This document shows, piece by piece, positions 1 to 8,391 of a stretch of 64,000 nucleotides of DNA; the stretch's first letter is position 1; each line of letters opens with the position of its first letter. The position numbers and the translations under genes were made by a program. Under the pieces are notes generated by a model. That model was not told the DNA's origin. It saw only the letters and a program-made list of their open reading frames with translations, and did no database searches. The DNA lies in NCBI GenBank assembly GCA_020845695.1, contig JADLFG010000079.1:120518-184517 (forward strand). Direction: 5' to 3'. The DNA comes from Thermoleophilia bacterium (GTDB lineage: Bacteria; Actinomycetota; Thermoleophilia; Gaiellales; Gaiellaceae).

Positions 1-446
1 GACGGGGTCACGATCTCGAGCCCGGGCGTGTTCCACAGCATGGCCTGCGGGCTGTGCGAGTGCTGCGCCGCACCGCCGCCGCGAATGCCGTGGTTCACGT
101 GGAAGACGGCGGGTACCCGCGTCTGCCCGCCGGACATGTAGTGGATGTTGGCGGCTTCGTTGGCGACCTGGGCCCAGCCCTGGAAGATGAACGAAGCTGT
201 GGCGACGTCGATGATCGGCCTCAGCCCCACCATCGCCGCGCCGATCCCGGTCCCGATGTAGCCGGCCTCGGCGATCGGGGGGTACCAGACGCGGTCCGGG
301 AACTCGTGGTGCAGCTCGGCCATCAGCCCGCGGTGCTTGGTGATGCCGAGGAAGTACTGCCCGAGCAGGTGGACCCGCTCGTCCGCGGCGAGCTCGGCTC
401 GCAGCCCCTCGACGAGCGCCTGCGCGTACGTGATCTCGCGCGCCAT
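1..446 (-). CDS. TPP-dependent 2-oxoacid dehydrogenase E1 beta subunit, second copy (partial)
   Basis: Only the N-terminal ~148 residues are in the window; the gene runs off the left edge. The protein starts MAREITYAQALVEGLRAELA, a typical E1-beta (transketolase pyrimidine-binding domain) opening, and later has HYMSGGQTRVPAVF, the conserved block preceding the TPP pyrimidine pocket. It departs from its neighbour copy: GEDV is replaced by GQYF, and DTPISE by YPPIAE, so it is a divergent paralogue rather than a recent duplicate. The ATG directly follows the TAG of the E1 alpha gene at 447, so the two are translationally coupled. Together they should form an alpha2beta2 decarboxylase. The E2/E3 partners are not seen and could lie to the left. 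Confidence 0.85.
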   Translation of the reverse strand, partial: MAREITYAQALVEGLRAELAADERVHLLGQYFLGITKHRGLMAELHHEFPDRVWYPPIAEAGYIGTGIGAAMVGLRPIIDVATASFIFQGWAQVANEAANIHYMSGGQTRVPAVFHVNHGIRGGGAAQHSHSPQAMLWNTPGLEIVTP

Positions 447-1475
447 CTACGCCGCCTCGACGAAGACGTCGCGCAAGGCGGCGCCGGTCGGCGGAAACGG
501 GCTGTCGAGCCCGAACTGGACCGCAGCGTCGATCTGCGCGCACACCTCGCGGTCGAGCGCGAGCACGTCGTCAGGCGTCACGTGGCCGGCGGTGAGCAAC
601 TCGCGCGTGTACCCGAGCAGCCCGTCCTCCTGCTCGTACCACGCCCGGTACTCGCCCCCGGTGCTCCGGGCGCCCCAGGCCATGTCGAGCTCCGTGCGCC
701 CGGTGCGCAGCTCCGGCCAGAGCGGCTTGCTGCCTGCCCAGCGCACCGTCTGAGCCTCGATGAACGTCGGCCCGCCGCCGCCGCGGGCGCGCTCGATCGC
801 CGCCGCCATCGCCTCGTGCACCGCCTTCGCGTCGAGCCCGTCGACCGTCGCCGTGGGCACGCCGAACGGCGCGGCCAGGTCGGTCAGGTATCTCGCGGCC
901 AGTGTCGACGACGGGTACTCGTTGGCCCGCTGGCCGGCCGCGTCGAGCGAGTTGTTCTCGCAGAGGAAGATGAGGGGAAGCTGCTCGAGCGCGGCGATGT
1001 TGACGGACTCCCAGTACGCCCCCTCCTCGAGCGCGCCGTCGCCGAACAGGCACACGCTCACACGGTCGGAGCCCAGGCGCTGGAAGCCGAACGCCGCACC
1101 GGTCGCGAGCGGGACGCAGCCGCCGGTCGCGGCCGACGTGGTCGGGAAGCCGTGCTCGAACGACGCGATGTGGAGCGTGCCGCCCTTGCCTCCGTTGGTC
1201 CCGGTCGCGCGGCCGAGGATCTCGGCGATCATGCGGCCCGGATCGACACCGCGGGCGAGCAGGTGGCCGTGGTTGCGGTGGGTCGTGAAGCCCACGTCGC
1301 CGGGCTCGAGCTGCGCGAGCGCGGGGACGCCGGTCACCTCCTGGCCGATGTAGACGTGGAAGTGCCCCACGTCGAAGCGCTCCGTCAGCGCGATCAGCGC
1401 CTCCTCGAAGCGCCGGATCACGAGCATCCGCCTGTACAGGTCGAGCAACCGGTCCCGGGGTAGGTCTGGCAGCAC
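447..1475 (-). CDS. TPP-dependent 2-oxoacid dehydrogenase E1 alpha subunit, second copy
   Basis: The 342-residue protein has the E1-alpha TPP motif: GDGALEEGAYWESVN followed ~17 residues later by CENN, with the upstream HRNHGHLLARG and GTNGGKGGTLH blocks of the family. I chose GTG 1475 because AGGAGG lies 9 nt upstream and the open frame further upstream runs through the preceding beta gene. It probably decarboxylates a 2-oxo acid and hands the acyl group to a lipoyl E2, with the E1 beta at 1-446 as partner. The exact substrate (pyruvate, acetoin, branched-chain or other) cannot be read from the sequence. Confidence 0.88.
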   Translation of the reverse strand: MLPDLPRDRLLDLYRRMLVIRRFEEALIALTERFDVGHFHVYIGQEVTGVPALAQLEPGDVGFTTHRNHGHLLARGVDPGRMIAEILGRATGTNGGKGGTLHIASFEHGFPTTSAATGGCVPLATGAAFGFQRLGSDRVSVCLFGDGALEEGAYWESVNIAALEQLPLIFLCENNSLDAAGQRANEYPSSTLAARYLTDLAAPFGVPTATVDGLDAKAVHEAMAAAIERARGGGGPTFIEAQTVRWAGSKPLWPELRTGRTELDMAWGARSTGGEYRAWYEQEDGLLGYTRELLTAGHVTPDDVLALDREVCAQIDAAVQFGLDSPFPPTGAALRDVFVEAA

Positions 1476-1477
1476 GT

Positions 1478-2473
1478 CTAGCGCCCTCCTGCGGTCGAGA
1501 GATCGCCGAGCACCGCGCGCGTCGCGTCCACGACGTCCTCGCGTCCCGGCACGAACGCCCGCTCGAGCGCGAGGCTCGCGGGCACGGGGGAAAACGGGGC
1601 GCCGACCCGCGCCACCGGAGCCTCCAGACGGCCCCAGGCGAGCTGTTGGATCTGAGCGGCCAGCTCCGCGCCGAGGCCCCCGGTCACGACCGCCTCGTGC
1701 ACGATCACCGCGCGGCCCGTTCGACCGACCGACTCGAGGATGCCGTCGAGATCGAGCGGCGCGAGGGTGCGCAGGTCGAGCACCTCGGCGTCGATCCCGT
1801 GTCCGGCCAGTTCCTCGGCCGCCTCGAGGGCGGTGCCGACGGCCTTCGAGAACGCGATCAGCGTGACGTCGCCGCCGGCGCGGCGGACCGCGGCGCTGCC
1901 CAGCGCGGCAGGCCCCGCCTCCTCGTCGACCTCGCCGCGGCTCCAGTACAGGCCCCGGTGCTCGAGGTAGAGCACGGGGTTGTCGTCCTGGATCGCCGCG
2001 CGCAGCAGCGCCAGCGCATCGGCTGGATCGGACGGCGCGACGACCTTCAGACCGGGCACGTGGGCGAACCACGCCTCGAGCGACTGCGAGTGGTGCGCGC
2101 CCATGCCGCCGGCCGCACCCTGCTGGGCGCGCACGCACAGCGGCACGCGGAGCTGCCCGCCCGACATGTAGTGCAGCTTCGCCGCGTGGTTGACGAGCTG
2201 GTTCATGACCAGCGTGAGGAAGTCGGCGAACATGATCTCCAGCACGGGCCGGTAGCCGGCCGCCGCGGCGCCGACCGCCATGCCCATCACGGTCTCCTCG
2301 GAGATCGGCGTGTCGAGCACGCGCCGCTCGCCGAACTCCTCCGCCAACCCCTTGGTGGCCCCGAACGGCCCGCCGGGGACGACGTCCTCGCCGAGCACGA
2401 ACACCGCCGGGTCGGCGGCCAGCTCGGCACGCAGACCGGCGCGGATGGCGTCGATGTAGCGCAGCGTCGCCAT
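1478..2473 (-). CDS. TPP-dependent 2-oxoacid dehydrogenase E1 beta subunit, first copy
   Basis: The full-length 331-residue E1 beta has all the classical blocks: LGEDVVPGGPFGATKGL, VLDTPISEE, HYMSGGQLRVPL, and a C-terminal transketolase-C domain (VLDLRTLAPLD, VIVHEAVVTGGLGAELA). It resembles pyruvate, acetoin and branched-chain E1 beta subunits. Its ATG overlaps the TGA of the upstream E1 alpha (ATGA at 2470-2473), so it is co-translated with it. The spacing to the next gene is 2 bp. The active complex would be cytoplasmic and need an E2/E3 encoded elsewhere. Confidence 0.92.
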   Translation of the reverse strand: MATLRYIDAIRAGLRAELAADPAVFVLGEDVVPGGPFGATKGLAEEFGERRVLDTPISEETVMGMAVGAAAAGYRPVLEIMFADFLTLVMNQLVNHAAKLHYMSGGQLRVPLCVRAQQGAAGGMGAHHSQSLEAWFAHVPGLKVVAPSDPADALALLRAAIQDDNPVLYLEHRGLYWSRGEVDEEAGPAALGSAAVRRAGGDVTLIAFSKAVGTALEAAEELAGHGIDAEVLDLRTLAPLDLDGILESVGRTGRAVIVHEAVVTGGLGAELAAQIQQLAWGRLEAPVARVGAPFSPVPASLALERAFVPGREDVVDATRAVLGDLSTAGGR

Positions 2474-3399
2474 CAGGTTGCGTACACGGTCGTTGCGACC
2501 TCGTCACCGGCGGGCTCCGGCTGAGCGAGCGCCCAGGCCGCGGCCGCCTCGACCTCGGCTCGCGCGCCGGCCTCGGCCGCCTCGACCAGGGCCGGGTCGT
2601 CGAGCACCCGCACGAGCCGCGCGATCGGATCCTTCGCGCGCCACTCCTGCGCCTCGGAGAGCTCGCGGTACTTGCCCGGGTCGCCCTCGTAGTGGCCACG
2701 CAGGCGGTAGGTCAGGCACTCCAGGAATGTCGGCCCGTCGCCAGCGCGGGCGCGACCGGCCGCCGCGGCAACCGACTCGCGGACCGCGAGCACGTCGTTG
2801 CCGTCGAGCGTGCGCGCGGGGATCCCGTAGGTCTCGCCGTGCTCGGCGAGCCGCCGCACGGTCGTCTGGTCCTCGAGCGCGCTGAACTCGGCGTAGCCGT
2901 TGTTCTCGCACACGAACACGAGTGGCAGTCCCCACAGGCTCGCGAGGTTGAGCGACTCGTGGAACGCTCCCGTCTGCGCCGCACCGTCGCCGAAGAACAC
3001 GACGGTGACCCGGTCGCGCCCCGCCAGCCGGCATGCCAGCGCGGTGCCGACCGCGAGCGGGATGTTGCCGCCGACGACGCCGGTCGCGGTGACGAAGCCG
3101 CAGTCCATCGCCACGAGGTGCATCGAGCCGCCCTTGCCGCGGCAGTAGCCGGCGTCACGGCCGGCCAGCTCGGCGAGCATGCGGCCGAGCTCGGCACCCT
3201 TGGCGATCGCGTGCGCGTGGGAGCGGTGACCGCCGACCACGTAGTCGCCGCGGTCGAGCGCGGCGCACGCGCCGACGGCGACGCCCTCCTGCCCGATGCC
3301 CAGATGCAGCAGACCCTTCAACGTCCCGCGCGCATACAGCTCGGAGACCTTCTCCTCGAACGCGCGGATCCGCCACATCGAGTCGAGCAGGTCGCGCAT
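2473..3399 (-). CDS. TPP-dependent 2-oxoacid dehydrogenase E1 alpha subunit, first copy
   Basis: This 308-residue E1 alpha has a short N-terminus of the acetoin-dehydrogenase (AcoA) kind and the TPP motif FFGDGAAQTGAFHESLN ... VCENNGYA, plus CRGKGGSMHL and HRSHAHAIAKG. The start is the ATG at 3399, which overlaps the TGA of the hyuB gene (ATGA). It pairs with the E1 beta at 1478-2473. Two complete E1 pairs in one transcript, with no E2 or E3 between them, is unusual. Either they act on two different 2-oxo acids or share one E2. Confidence 0.92.
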   Translation of the reverse strand: MRDLLDSMWRIRAFEEKVSELYARGTLKGLLHLGIGQEGVAVGACAALDRGDYVVGGHRSHAHAIAKGAELGRMLAELAGRDAGYCRGKGGSMHLVAMDCGFVTATGVVGGNIPLAVGTALACRLAGRDRVTVVFFGDGAAQTGAFHESLNLASLWGLPLVFVCENNGYAEFSALEDQTTVRRLAEHGETYGIPARTLDGNDVLAVRESVAAAAGRARAGDGPTFLECLTYRLRGHYEGDPGKYRELSEAQEWRAKDPIARLVRVLDDPALVEAAEAGARAEVEAAAAWALAQPEPAGDEVATTVYAT

Positions 3400-5144
3400 C
3401 AGCCCCCGCTTCCCCGCAGCGCTGCGGTCGCCGCCTCGTCGATGGTCAGCGTCTCCGGGTCGATCGCGACACCGTAGGTGCCGCGAGCGGCGGCGACGCT
3501 GACGTAGCCGCCGATCACGTCGTCGAGCACCGCGGCGGCGTCGCGCTCGTGCGGATCCCCGACCCCGCCGCCGCCGCCCGACACCTTGCCGAGGATCTCG
3601 CCCGGCGCGATGAAGTGCATACGGTGCGTCTTGAGCTGCGTCCGTTCGCCGTTCGCGATCACGTACATCTCGGACAGCGGCCCGTCCGCGCCACCGGCCG
3701 CGCCGGGTGGGTGCGTGGTGTCGCCGTCGGAGGAGCCGGTGGCGACCGACGCCTCGCTGCCGACGTTCTCGACCTCCCACTCCATGCCCGAGCCGCCGCG
3801 CCAGCGACCGGCGCCCGCCATGTCGGTGGCGAACTGGAACTTCACGTGCCGCCACGGGAAGCGGATCTCGACCTCCTCGATGCTGCCGCGCAGGATCGAG
3901 CCGAGACCGGAGAAGCCGGCCGCACCCTCGAAGCCGTCGTGGCCGCTGACCGCGCCGGCGCCCCCGTCGGCGTCGGTCGTCGTCTGGACGTAGCGCTCGC
4001 CCGTGCGCGGATCGGTGCCCGAGATGTAGTGGCCCCGGCGCCGCCCCCAGGCGGCAATCGCGCGGTCGGGGTCGGCCTGCGAGAGCGCGGCAACCGTCGC
4101 TTCGAGCACCTGCGTGCCGACGTTGACCGGCGAGCCGCCGACAGTCGCCGGGTACTGCGCGTTGCAGACGGTGCCGGGCGGCGCGATCACGTCGACGCAC
4201 GCCATCGAGCCCTCGTTGTGGAACTCGGTCAACGCCGGATCGAAGAACAGGAAGCTGCCCGCGACCGCGCGGCTGTACGTGGAGGCGTAGACGCAGTTGA
4301 CGAAGCCCTTGCGCTGCGCGTCGCTGCGCGAGAAGTCGAGCGTGAGCTGGTCGCCCTGGACGGTCGCCTCGCAGCGGACCCAGACCTGCTCGTCGAGCAC
4401 GGTACCGTCGTCGTCGGTCGCCGACTCGCCGTAGTACGTTCCGTCCGGAAGCGCCGCGATCTGCTCGCGCACGACGCGCTCGGTGCGCTCGAGCATCTCG
4501 TCGACGCAGTCGAGCACGACGTCCCGGCCGTACTTCTCGACGATCGCGAGCAGCCGCGTCTCGCAGATGTTCAGACCCGCGATCAGGGCCGCGTTGTCGA
4601 TCCGCACGCCCTCGGGGAAGCGCACGTTGGCCCAGCAGAGCTCGAGCACGTCGGTGCGCTCGACGCCGCGGTCGACGATCCTCGTCGGCGGGATGATGAG
4701 CCCCTCAGCGTGGATGTCGTAGCCGTTCGGGAAGTAGCCGCCGGGGAACGAGCCGCCCGTGTCCATCTGGTGGCCGCGCGTGAGCGCCACGAACAGCAGC
4801 TCGCCGTCGTGGAAGATCGGCTTGATGAAGCCCCAGTCGGGCAGGTGGTTGCAGTGGCCGCTGTACGGGTCGTTCGTGAGGATCACGTCGCCCGGGTGCA
4901 GGTCGTCGCCGAACTTCTCGAGCACCGTCCGAACTGCGAACTTCTGCGACAGGAACATCGAGGTGGGGCCCTCGGGAACGGCGATCGTCCGCGAGCGCGC
5001 GTCCCAGATGCCCGCCGCCATGTCGTGCATCTGCGCCAGCAGGTAGCTCTGCGCGGTGCGATCGACGACGTGGCGCATCTCGCGCGCCGTGCTCTGGAAC
5101 GCGTGCCAGACCGTCGACAGCGTGACCGCGTCGATCCGCCTCAC
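3399..5144 (-). CDS. hyuB: Hydantoinase B / oxoprolinase family protein
   Basis: The 581-residue protein carries the HyuB signature blocks: DRTAQSYLLAQMHDM-type N-terminus, PGDVILTNDPYSGHCNHLPDW, RGHQMDTGGSFPGGY, the glycine-rich GGSPVNVG, and a C-terminal PGGGG-like stretch (GKVSGGGGGVGDP). HyuB subunits pair with HyuA in ATP-dependent 5-oxoprolinase, N-methylhydantoinase and acetone-carboxylase-type enzymes. The GTG start at 5144 overlaps the hyuA TGA (GTGA). Its co-transcription with a cyclic amidohydrolase and 2-oxoacid dehydrogenases points to ring cleavage of a lactam, hydantoin or similar compound. The substrate is not determined. Confidence 0.92.
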   Translation of the reverse strand: MRRIDAVTLSTVWHAFQSTAREMRHVVDRTAQSYLLAQMHDMAAGIWDARSRTIAVPEGPTSMFLSQKFAVRTVLEKFGDDLHPGDVILTNDPYSGHCNHLPDWGFIKPIFHDGELLFVALTRGHQMDTGGSFPGGYFPNGYDIHAEGLIIPPTRIVDRGVERTDVLELCWANVRFPEGVRIDNAALIAGLNICETRLLAIVEKYGRDVVLDCVDEMLERTERVVREQIAALPDGTYYGESATDDDGTVLDEQVWVRCEATVQGDQLTLDFSRSDAQRKGFVNCVYASTYSRAVAGSFLFFDPALTEFHNEGSMACVDVIAPPGTVCNAQYPATVGGSPVNVGTQVLEATVAALSQADPDRAIAAWGRRRGHYISGTDPRTGERYVQTTTDADGGAGAVSGHDGFEGAAGFSGLGSILRGSIEEVEIRFPWRHVKFQFATDMAGAGRWRGGSGMEWEVENVGSEASVATGSSDGDTTHPPGAAGGADGPLSEMYVIANGERTQLKTHRMHFIAPGEILGKVSGGGGGVGDPHERDAAAVLDDVIGGYVSVAAARGTYGVAIDPETLTIDEAATAALRGSGG

Positions 5145-7231
5145 GACCGATCACCCCGCTCGGCACCGGCGGCGACCAGAGGCTCGCCCGCGCGCGTGTT
5201 GCGCAGCACGTAGCCACCCGTCCGGTCGGCGGTGCAGGTGAAGCCGGGCGGGACGACCATCGTCGTCCCGGCCTCCTCGACGATCGCGGGCCCGGCGAAC
5301 GCGGTTGCGGCGGGGAGTCTCGCGCCGTCGTAGACATCGGCATGCACGCGGTCGCCGTCAAACCAGCACGCGCGCGTGCCCTTCAGCGCATCGCCCCCTC
5401 CGGCACGCCCGACCGCGGCCAGCGCGCGATCGCGCGGCGCGGTCGCCCGCAGCGAGAGCGTGAGCAACTCGACCCCCTTCCACGGCATGCTGAAGGTGAA
5501 CAGCTCCAGGTGGCGGCTGTGGAAGCGGTCCACCGCGAGCTGGAGGTCGGCGGCGGTCAAGACGCCGCCCGGGATCTCGATCTCGACCTCGGAGAACTGG
5601 CCGACGTAGCGGACGTCGGCGGTGCGTGCCAGCACGACCTCGACCTCGCCGAACGCCGCGCGCGCCTCGGCCTCCATCTCGTCGTAGAGCCGCTGCACGG
5701 CGGCGAGATCGAGCTCGCTCACCCGCGTGACATGCGTTCGGACGTAGGTTCGGCCGACATCCATCGCGAGCATCCCAAACGCCGAGTAGGTACCGGCGCT
5801 GGCGGGAACGAGCACCGTGTCGACGCCGAGCCGCTGGGCAATGAACGGGCCGTGCAACGGACCCATGCCGCCGCCGGCAACGAGCGTGAAGTCGCGCACG
5901 TCGTACCCGCGCCGCGTCGAGACCTCGGTGATCTGGTCGGCCATGAACGCGTTGACGGTCGTGAAGATCGCCTGCGCGGCCTCGTCGACCCCCATTCCGA
6001 GCGGGCCCGCGACCGTCTCGACTGCCGCCACGGCCCGATCGAGCCGTAGCGCGATCTGGCCGCCAAGGGGCGTGTCAACCGGCAGGTAGCCGAGCAGCAG
6101 GTCGGCGTCGGTGACCGTCGGCTCGGTGCCGCCCTTGCCGTAGCAGGCTGGACCGGGTGTCGAGCCGGCCGACCGCGGCCCGACGCGCAGCAGGCCGAGC
6201 GAGTCGAGCCACGCGACCGAGCCGCCGCCGGCACCGACCGAGTGGACGTCGACGAGCTTGGTGGCGACGCGCTCCTGCTCGACCCAGGACTCGCGCGTCA
6301 TCGGAACCTCCCCGGCGGCGATCACGCAGACGTCGAGCGATGTGCCGCCCATGTCGATCGACAGCAGGTCGCGGCATCCGGCCGGGGCGCCCGCCTCGAG
6401 CGCCGCCGCAGGCGCGGCGGCCGGGCCGGAGCGAACCATCTGAACGGCGTGGGCGGCGCAGTAGTCGAGCGTGCCGACGAGCCCGTCGGACAGCATCATC
6501 AGCAGGCTGCCGCCGAAGCCGGCCTCGGCGAGCCGGCGCGACATGCGCGTCAGGTAACGCTGCACCACGGGGCCGAGGTAAGCAGAGAGCACGGTGGTCG
6601 AGAAGCGCTCCCACTCGCGCCACATCGGGAGAATCTCGGCGGACGTGACGATGTAGCACTCGGGGCCGAGTACCTCCCGCGCGAGCTCGGCGGCGCGACG
6701 CTCGTGCGCGGGGTTCGCGTACGCGTGCAGGAAGCAGATCGCCACCGCCTCGACGCCGTCGTCCGCGAGCCGCGCCGCGGCGGCGCGAACCTCCTCCTCG
6801 ACGAGCGGCTGCAGCACGCTGCCGTCGTGCAGCACCCGCTCGGCGACCTCCAGCCGCCGCGCCCGCGGCACTAGTGGCTTGTAGGGGGGCTGGAACACGT
6901 CGTACATCGAGGTGCCCACGTTCTTGTGACCGCGGCGGATCTCGAGCACGTCCCGGAAGTTGCGCGTCGTGAGCATGCCGACCTTGGCGCCGCTGCCGTC
7001 GATCAGCGCGTTGGTGGCCAGGGTCGTGCCGTGGATGAGCACGTCCACGTCCGCCACCAGCGCCGGCAGGTCGCGCCCGTGGGCCGCCGCCGCCAGCTCG
7101 AGCGCGTTCATGAAGCCGACGGACGGGTCGGGGTACGTCGTCGGCGACTTGAACTGCCGGATGCCACCGGACTCGTCCAGCACCATGGCGTCGGTGAAGG
7201 TGCCGCCGACGTCGATCGTGATCTTGTACAT
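5141..7231 (-). CDS. hyuA: Hydantoinase A / oxoprolinase family ATPase subunit
   Basis: The 696-residue HyuA opens with the phosphate-binding loop IDVGGTFTDAMVLDE of the ASKHA fold and repeats the second nucleotide-binding block as SIDMGGTSLDVCVI. It also has HGTTLATNALI and VGAGGGSVAWLD, all diagnostic of hydantoinase A / 5-oxoprolinase alpha domains. It would phosphorylate the amide carbonyl of a cyclic substrate using ATP, with HyuB completing hydrolysis. The ATG at 7231 has GAGGA just upstream. The LLM gene ends 13 bp upstream, so the genes belong to one transcript. Confidence 0.93.
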   Translation of the reverse strand: MYKITIDVGGTFTDAMVLDESGGIRQFKSPTTYPDPSVGFMNALELAAAAHGRDLPALVADVDVLIHGTTLATNALIDGSGAKVGMLTTRNFRDVLEIRRGHKNVGTSMYDVFQPPYKPLVPRARRLEVAERVLHDGSVLQPLVEEEVRAAAARLADDGVEAVAICFLHAYANPAHERRAAELAREVLGPECYIVTSAEILPMWREWERFSTTVLSAYLGPVVQRYLTRMSRRLAEAGFGGSLLMMLSDGLVGTLDYCAAHAVQMVRSGPAAAPAAALEAGAPAGCRDLLSIDMGGTSLDVCVIAAGEVPMTRESWVEQERVATKLVDVHSVGAGGGSVAWLDSLGLLRVGPRSAGSTPGPACYGKGGTEPTVTDADLLLGYLPVDTPLGGQIALRLDRAVAAVETVAGPLGMGVDEAAQAIFTTVNAFMADQITEVSTRRGYDVRDFTLVAGGGMGPLHGPFIAQRLGVDTVLVPASAGTYSAFGMLAMDVGRTYVRTHVTRVSELDLAAVQRLYDEMEAEARAAFGEVEVVLARTADVRYVGQFSEVEIEIPGGVLTAADLQLAVDRFHSRHLELFTFSMPWKGVELLTLSLRATAPRDRALAAVGRAGGGDALKGTRACWFDGDRVHADVYDGARLPAATAFAGPAIVEEAGTTMVVPPGFTCTADRTGGYVLRNTRAGEPLVAAGAERGDRS

Positions 7232-7244
7232 GAGTCCTCGGTGG

Positions 7245-8249
7245 TCAGGCCGTGACGGCGGCGGGCTCGCGCAGGTACGGGAGGACCTCGCGGCCGAGCA
7301 GCTCGATCTGCTCGAAGAAGCGGTCGAACTTGAAGCGGAAGTCGAAGACGAGGTGCTGGCATCCGGCCGCCTCGAACTTCCGACACGCCTCGACCACGTC
7401 CTCGGGGCTGCCGGCGATCAGCATCCCCTCGAGATCCTCCCAGGTCTCGAACTGGCCCGAAGGCGGCCTGATCGCGTACTTCGCCTTGTTCGCCCAGGCG
7501 AGCAGGCCGGGCACGTTGACGTCGCGCAGCGCGTCCTCGCGGGTCGCCTCGACGCTCGTCGGCGGGATCACCGCCGCGGTCGGGATCGTCCTCCCGGCGG
7601 CCTGGGACAGCTCCCGCATCATGTTGACACGCGCGCGGAAGGTGGCGAGCGTGATGCGCCCGGGCATCCAGCCGTCGCAGTACTCGACAGCCCTGCGCGC
7701 GGACGCGGGCGTCGCGCCGCAGTACCAGAACGGCGGCGGGCCGCCGACCGGCTTGGGCTCGATCGTCACGTTCTCGAAGGCGTAGTACTCATCCCGGTAG
7801 CAGACGTCGTTCTCGGTCCAGACCCGCCTCAGGATGCGCGCGTTGCTCTCGACGAGGTCCCAGCGCTTGATGCTGGTGTCGATCCCGACCGCGGCGAACT
7901 CGTGATCGAACGTGCCGGCGCCGAACCCGCAGATGAAGCGCGCGCCGACGAGCTGCGTCATCGTCGCCACGCTCAGCGCGACCTCGAGCGGGTGCCGGAA
8001 CGGGATCAGCGAGCCGGTGCCGAGCATGATCCGCTCGGTCACGGCGCCGATCGCCGTCAGCGTAATGAGCGCGTCGTAGAAGTTGCGGTTCGCCTTTTCC
8101 ATCTCGCCGTGCGGCTCGAAGATCAGGTGATCCCGGACCCACACCGAGTCGAACCCGACCGACTCGGCCAGCTTGGAACCGTCGAGCAGCCGGTCGCGGT
8201 CGGCGTACTCGCCGAAGTGGGGTAGCAGCAGGCCGTACTTGGTCGCCAT
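7245..8249 (-). CDS. LLM-class flavin-dependent oxidoreductase
   Basis: This 334-residue TIM-barrel protein has the luciferase-like opening (KYGLLLPHFGEYADRDRL, SVGFDSVWVRDHL) and the middle block LVGARFICGFGAGTFDHEF, as in FMN- or F420-dependent monooxygenases and reductases. ATG 8249 is preferred because AGGAG lies 13 nt upstream; the alternative GTG at 8261 would leave only 1 nt of spacing. A 142-bp gap separates it from the upstream amidohydrolase, the largest gap in this operon, and I see no convincing extra promoter in it. It could oxidise the ring or a side chain of the operon's substrate. It lacks enough identity by eye to be called RutA. Confidence 0.85.
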   Translation of the reverse strand: MATKYGLLLPHFGEYADRDRLLDGSKLAESVGFDSVWVRDHLIFEPHGEMEKANRNFYDALITLTAIGAVTERIMLGTGSLIPFRHPLEVALSVATMTQLVGARFICGFGAGTFDHEFAAVGIDTSIKRWDLVESNARILRRVWTENDVCYRDEYYAFENVTIEPKPVGGPPPFWYCGATPASARRAVEYCDGWMPGRITLATFRARVNMMRELSQAAGRTIPTAAVIPPTSVEATREDALRDVNVPGLLAWANKAKYAIRPPSGQFETWEDLEGMLIAGSPEDVVEACRKFEAAGCQHLVFDFRFKFDRFFEQIELLGREVLPYLREPAAVTA

Positions 8250-8391
8250 GAAACGTGTCACTCTCCTGGTGCCGCGGCGGGCAACGCTCGCCCGGTCCGC
8301 GGCAGGTGTCGGGGTGGACCTGGATAACGTCGGGGGCGCCGGCTTCCCGTTGCCGCCACGCCCATCGGGCCAACGGTGTCCGGCACGGCCC

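Noticed and set aside
54..1463. Long plus-strand frame opposite the E1 genes
   Set aside because: It is a low-information antisense shadow; the minus strand encodes E1 with TPP motifs and correct RBS.
7245..8249. LLM protein as RutA of a pyrimidine (Rut) pathway
   Set aside because: No other rut genes are present and no RutA-specific stretch was recognised; HyuAB and E1 genes are not part of that pathway.
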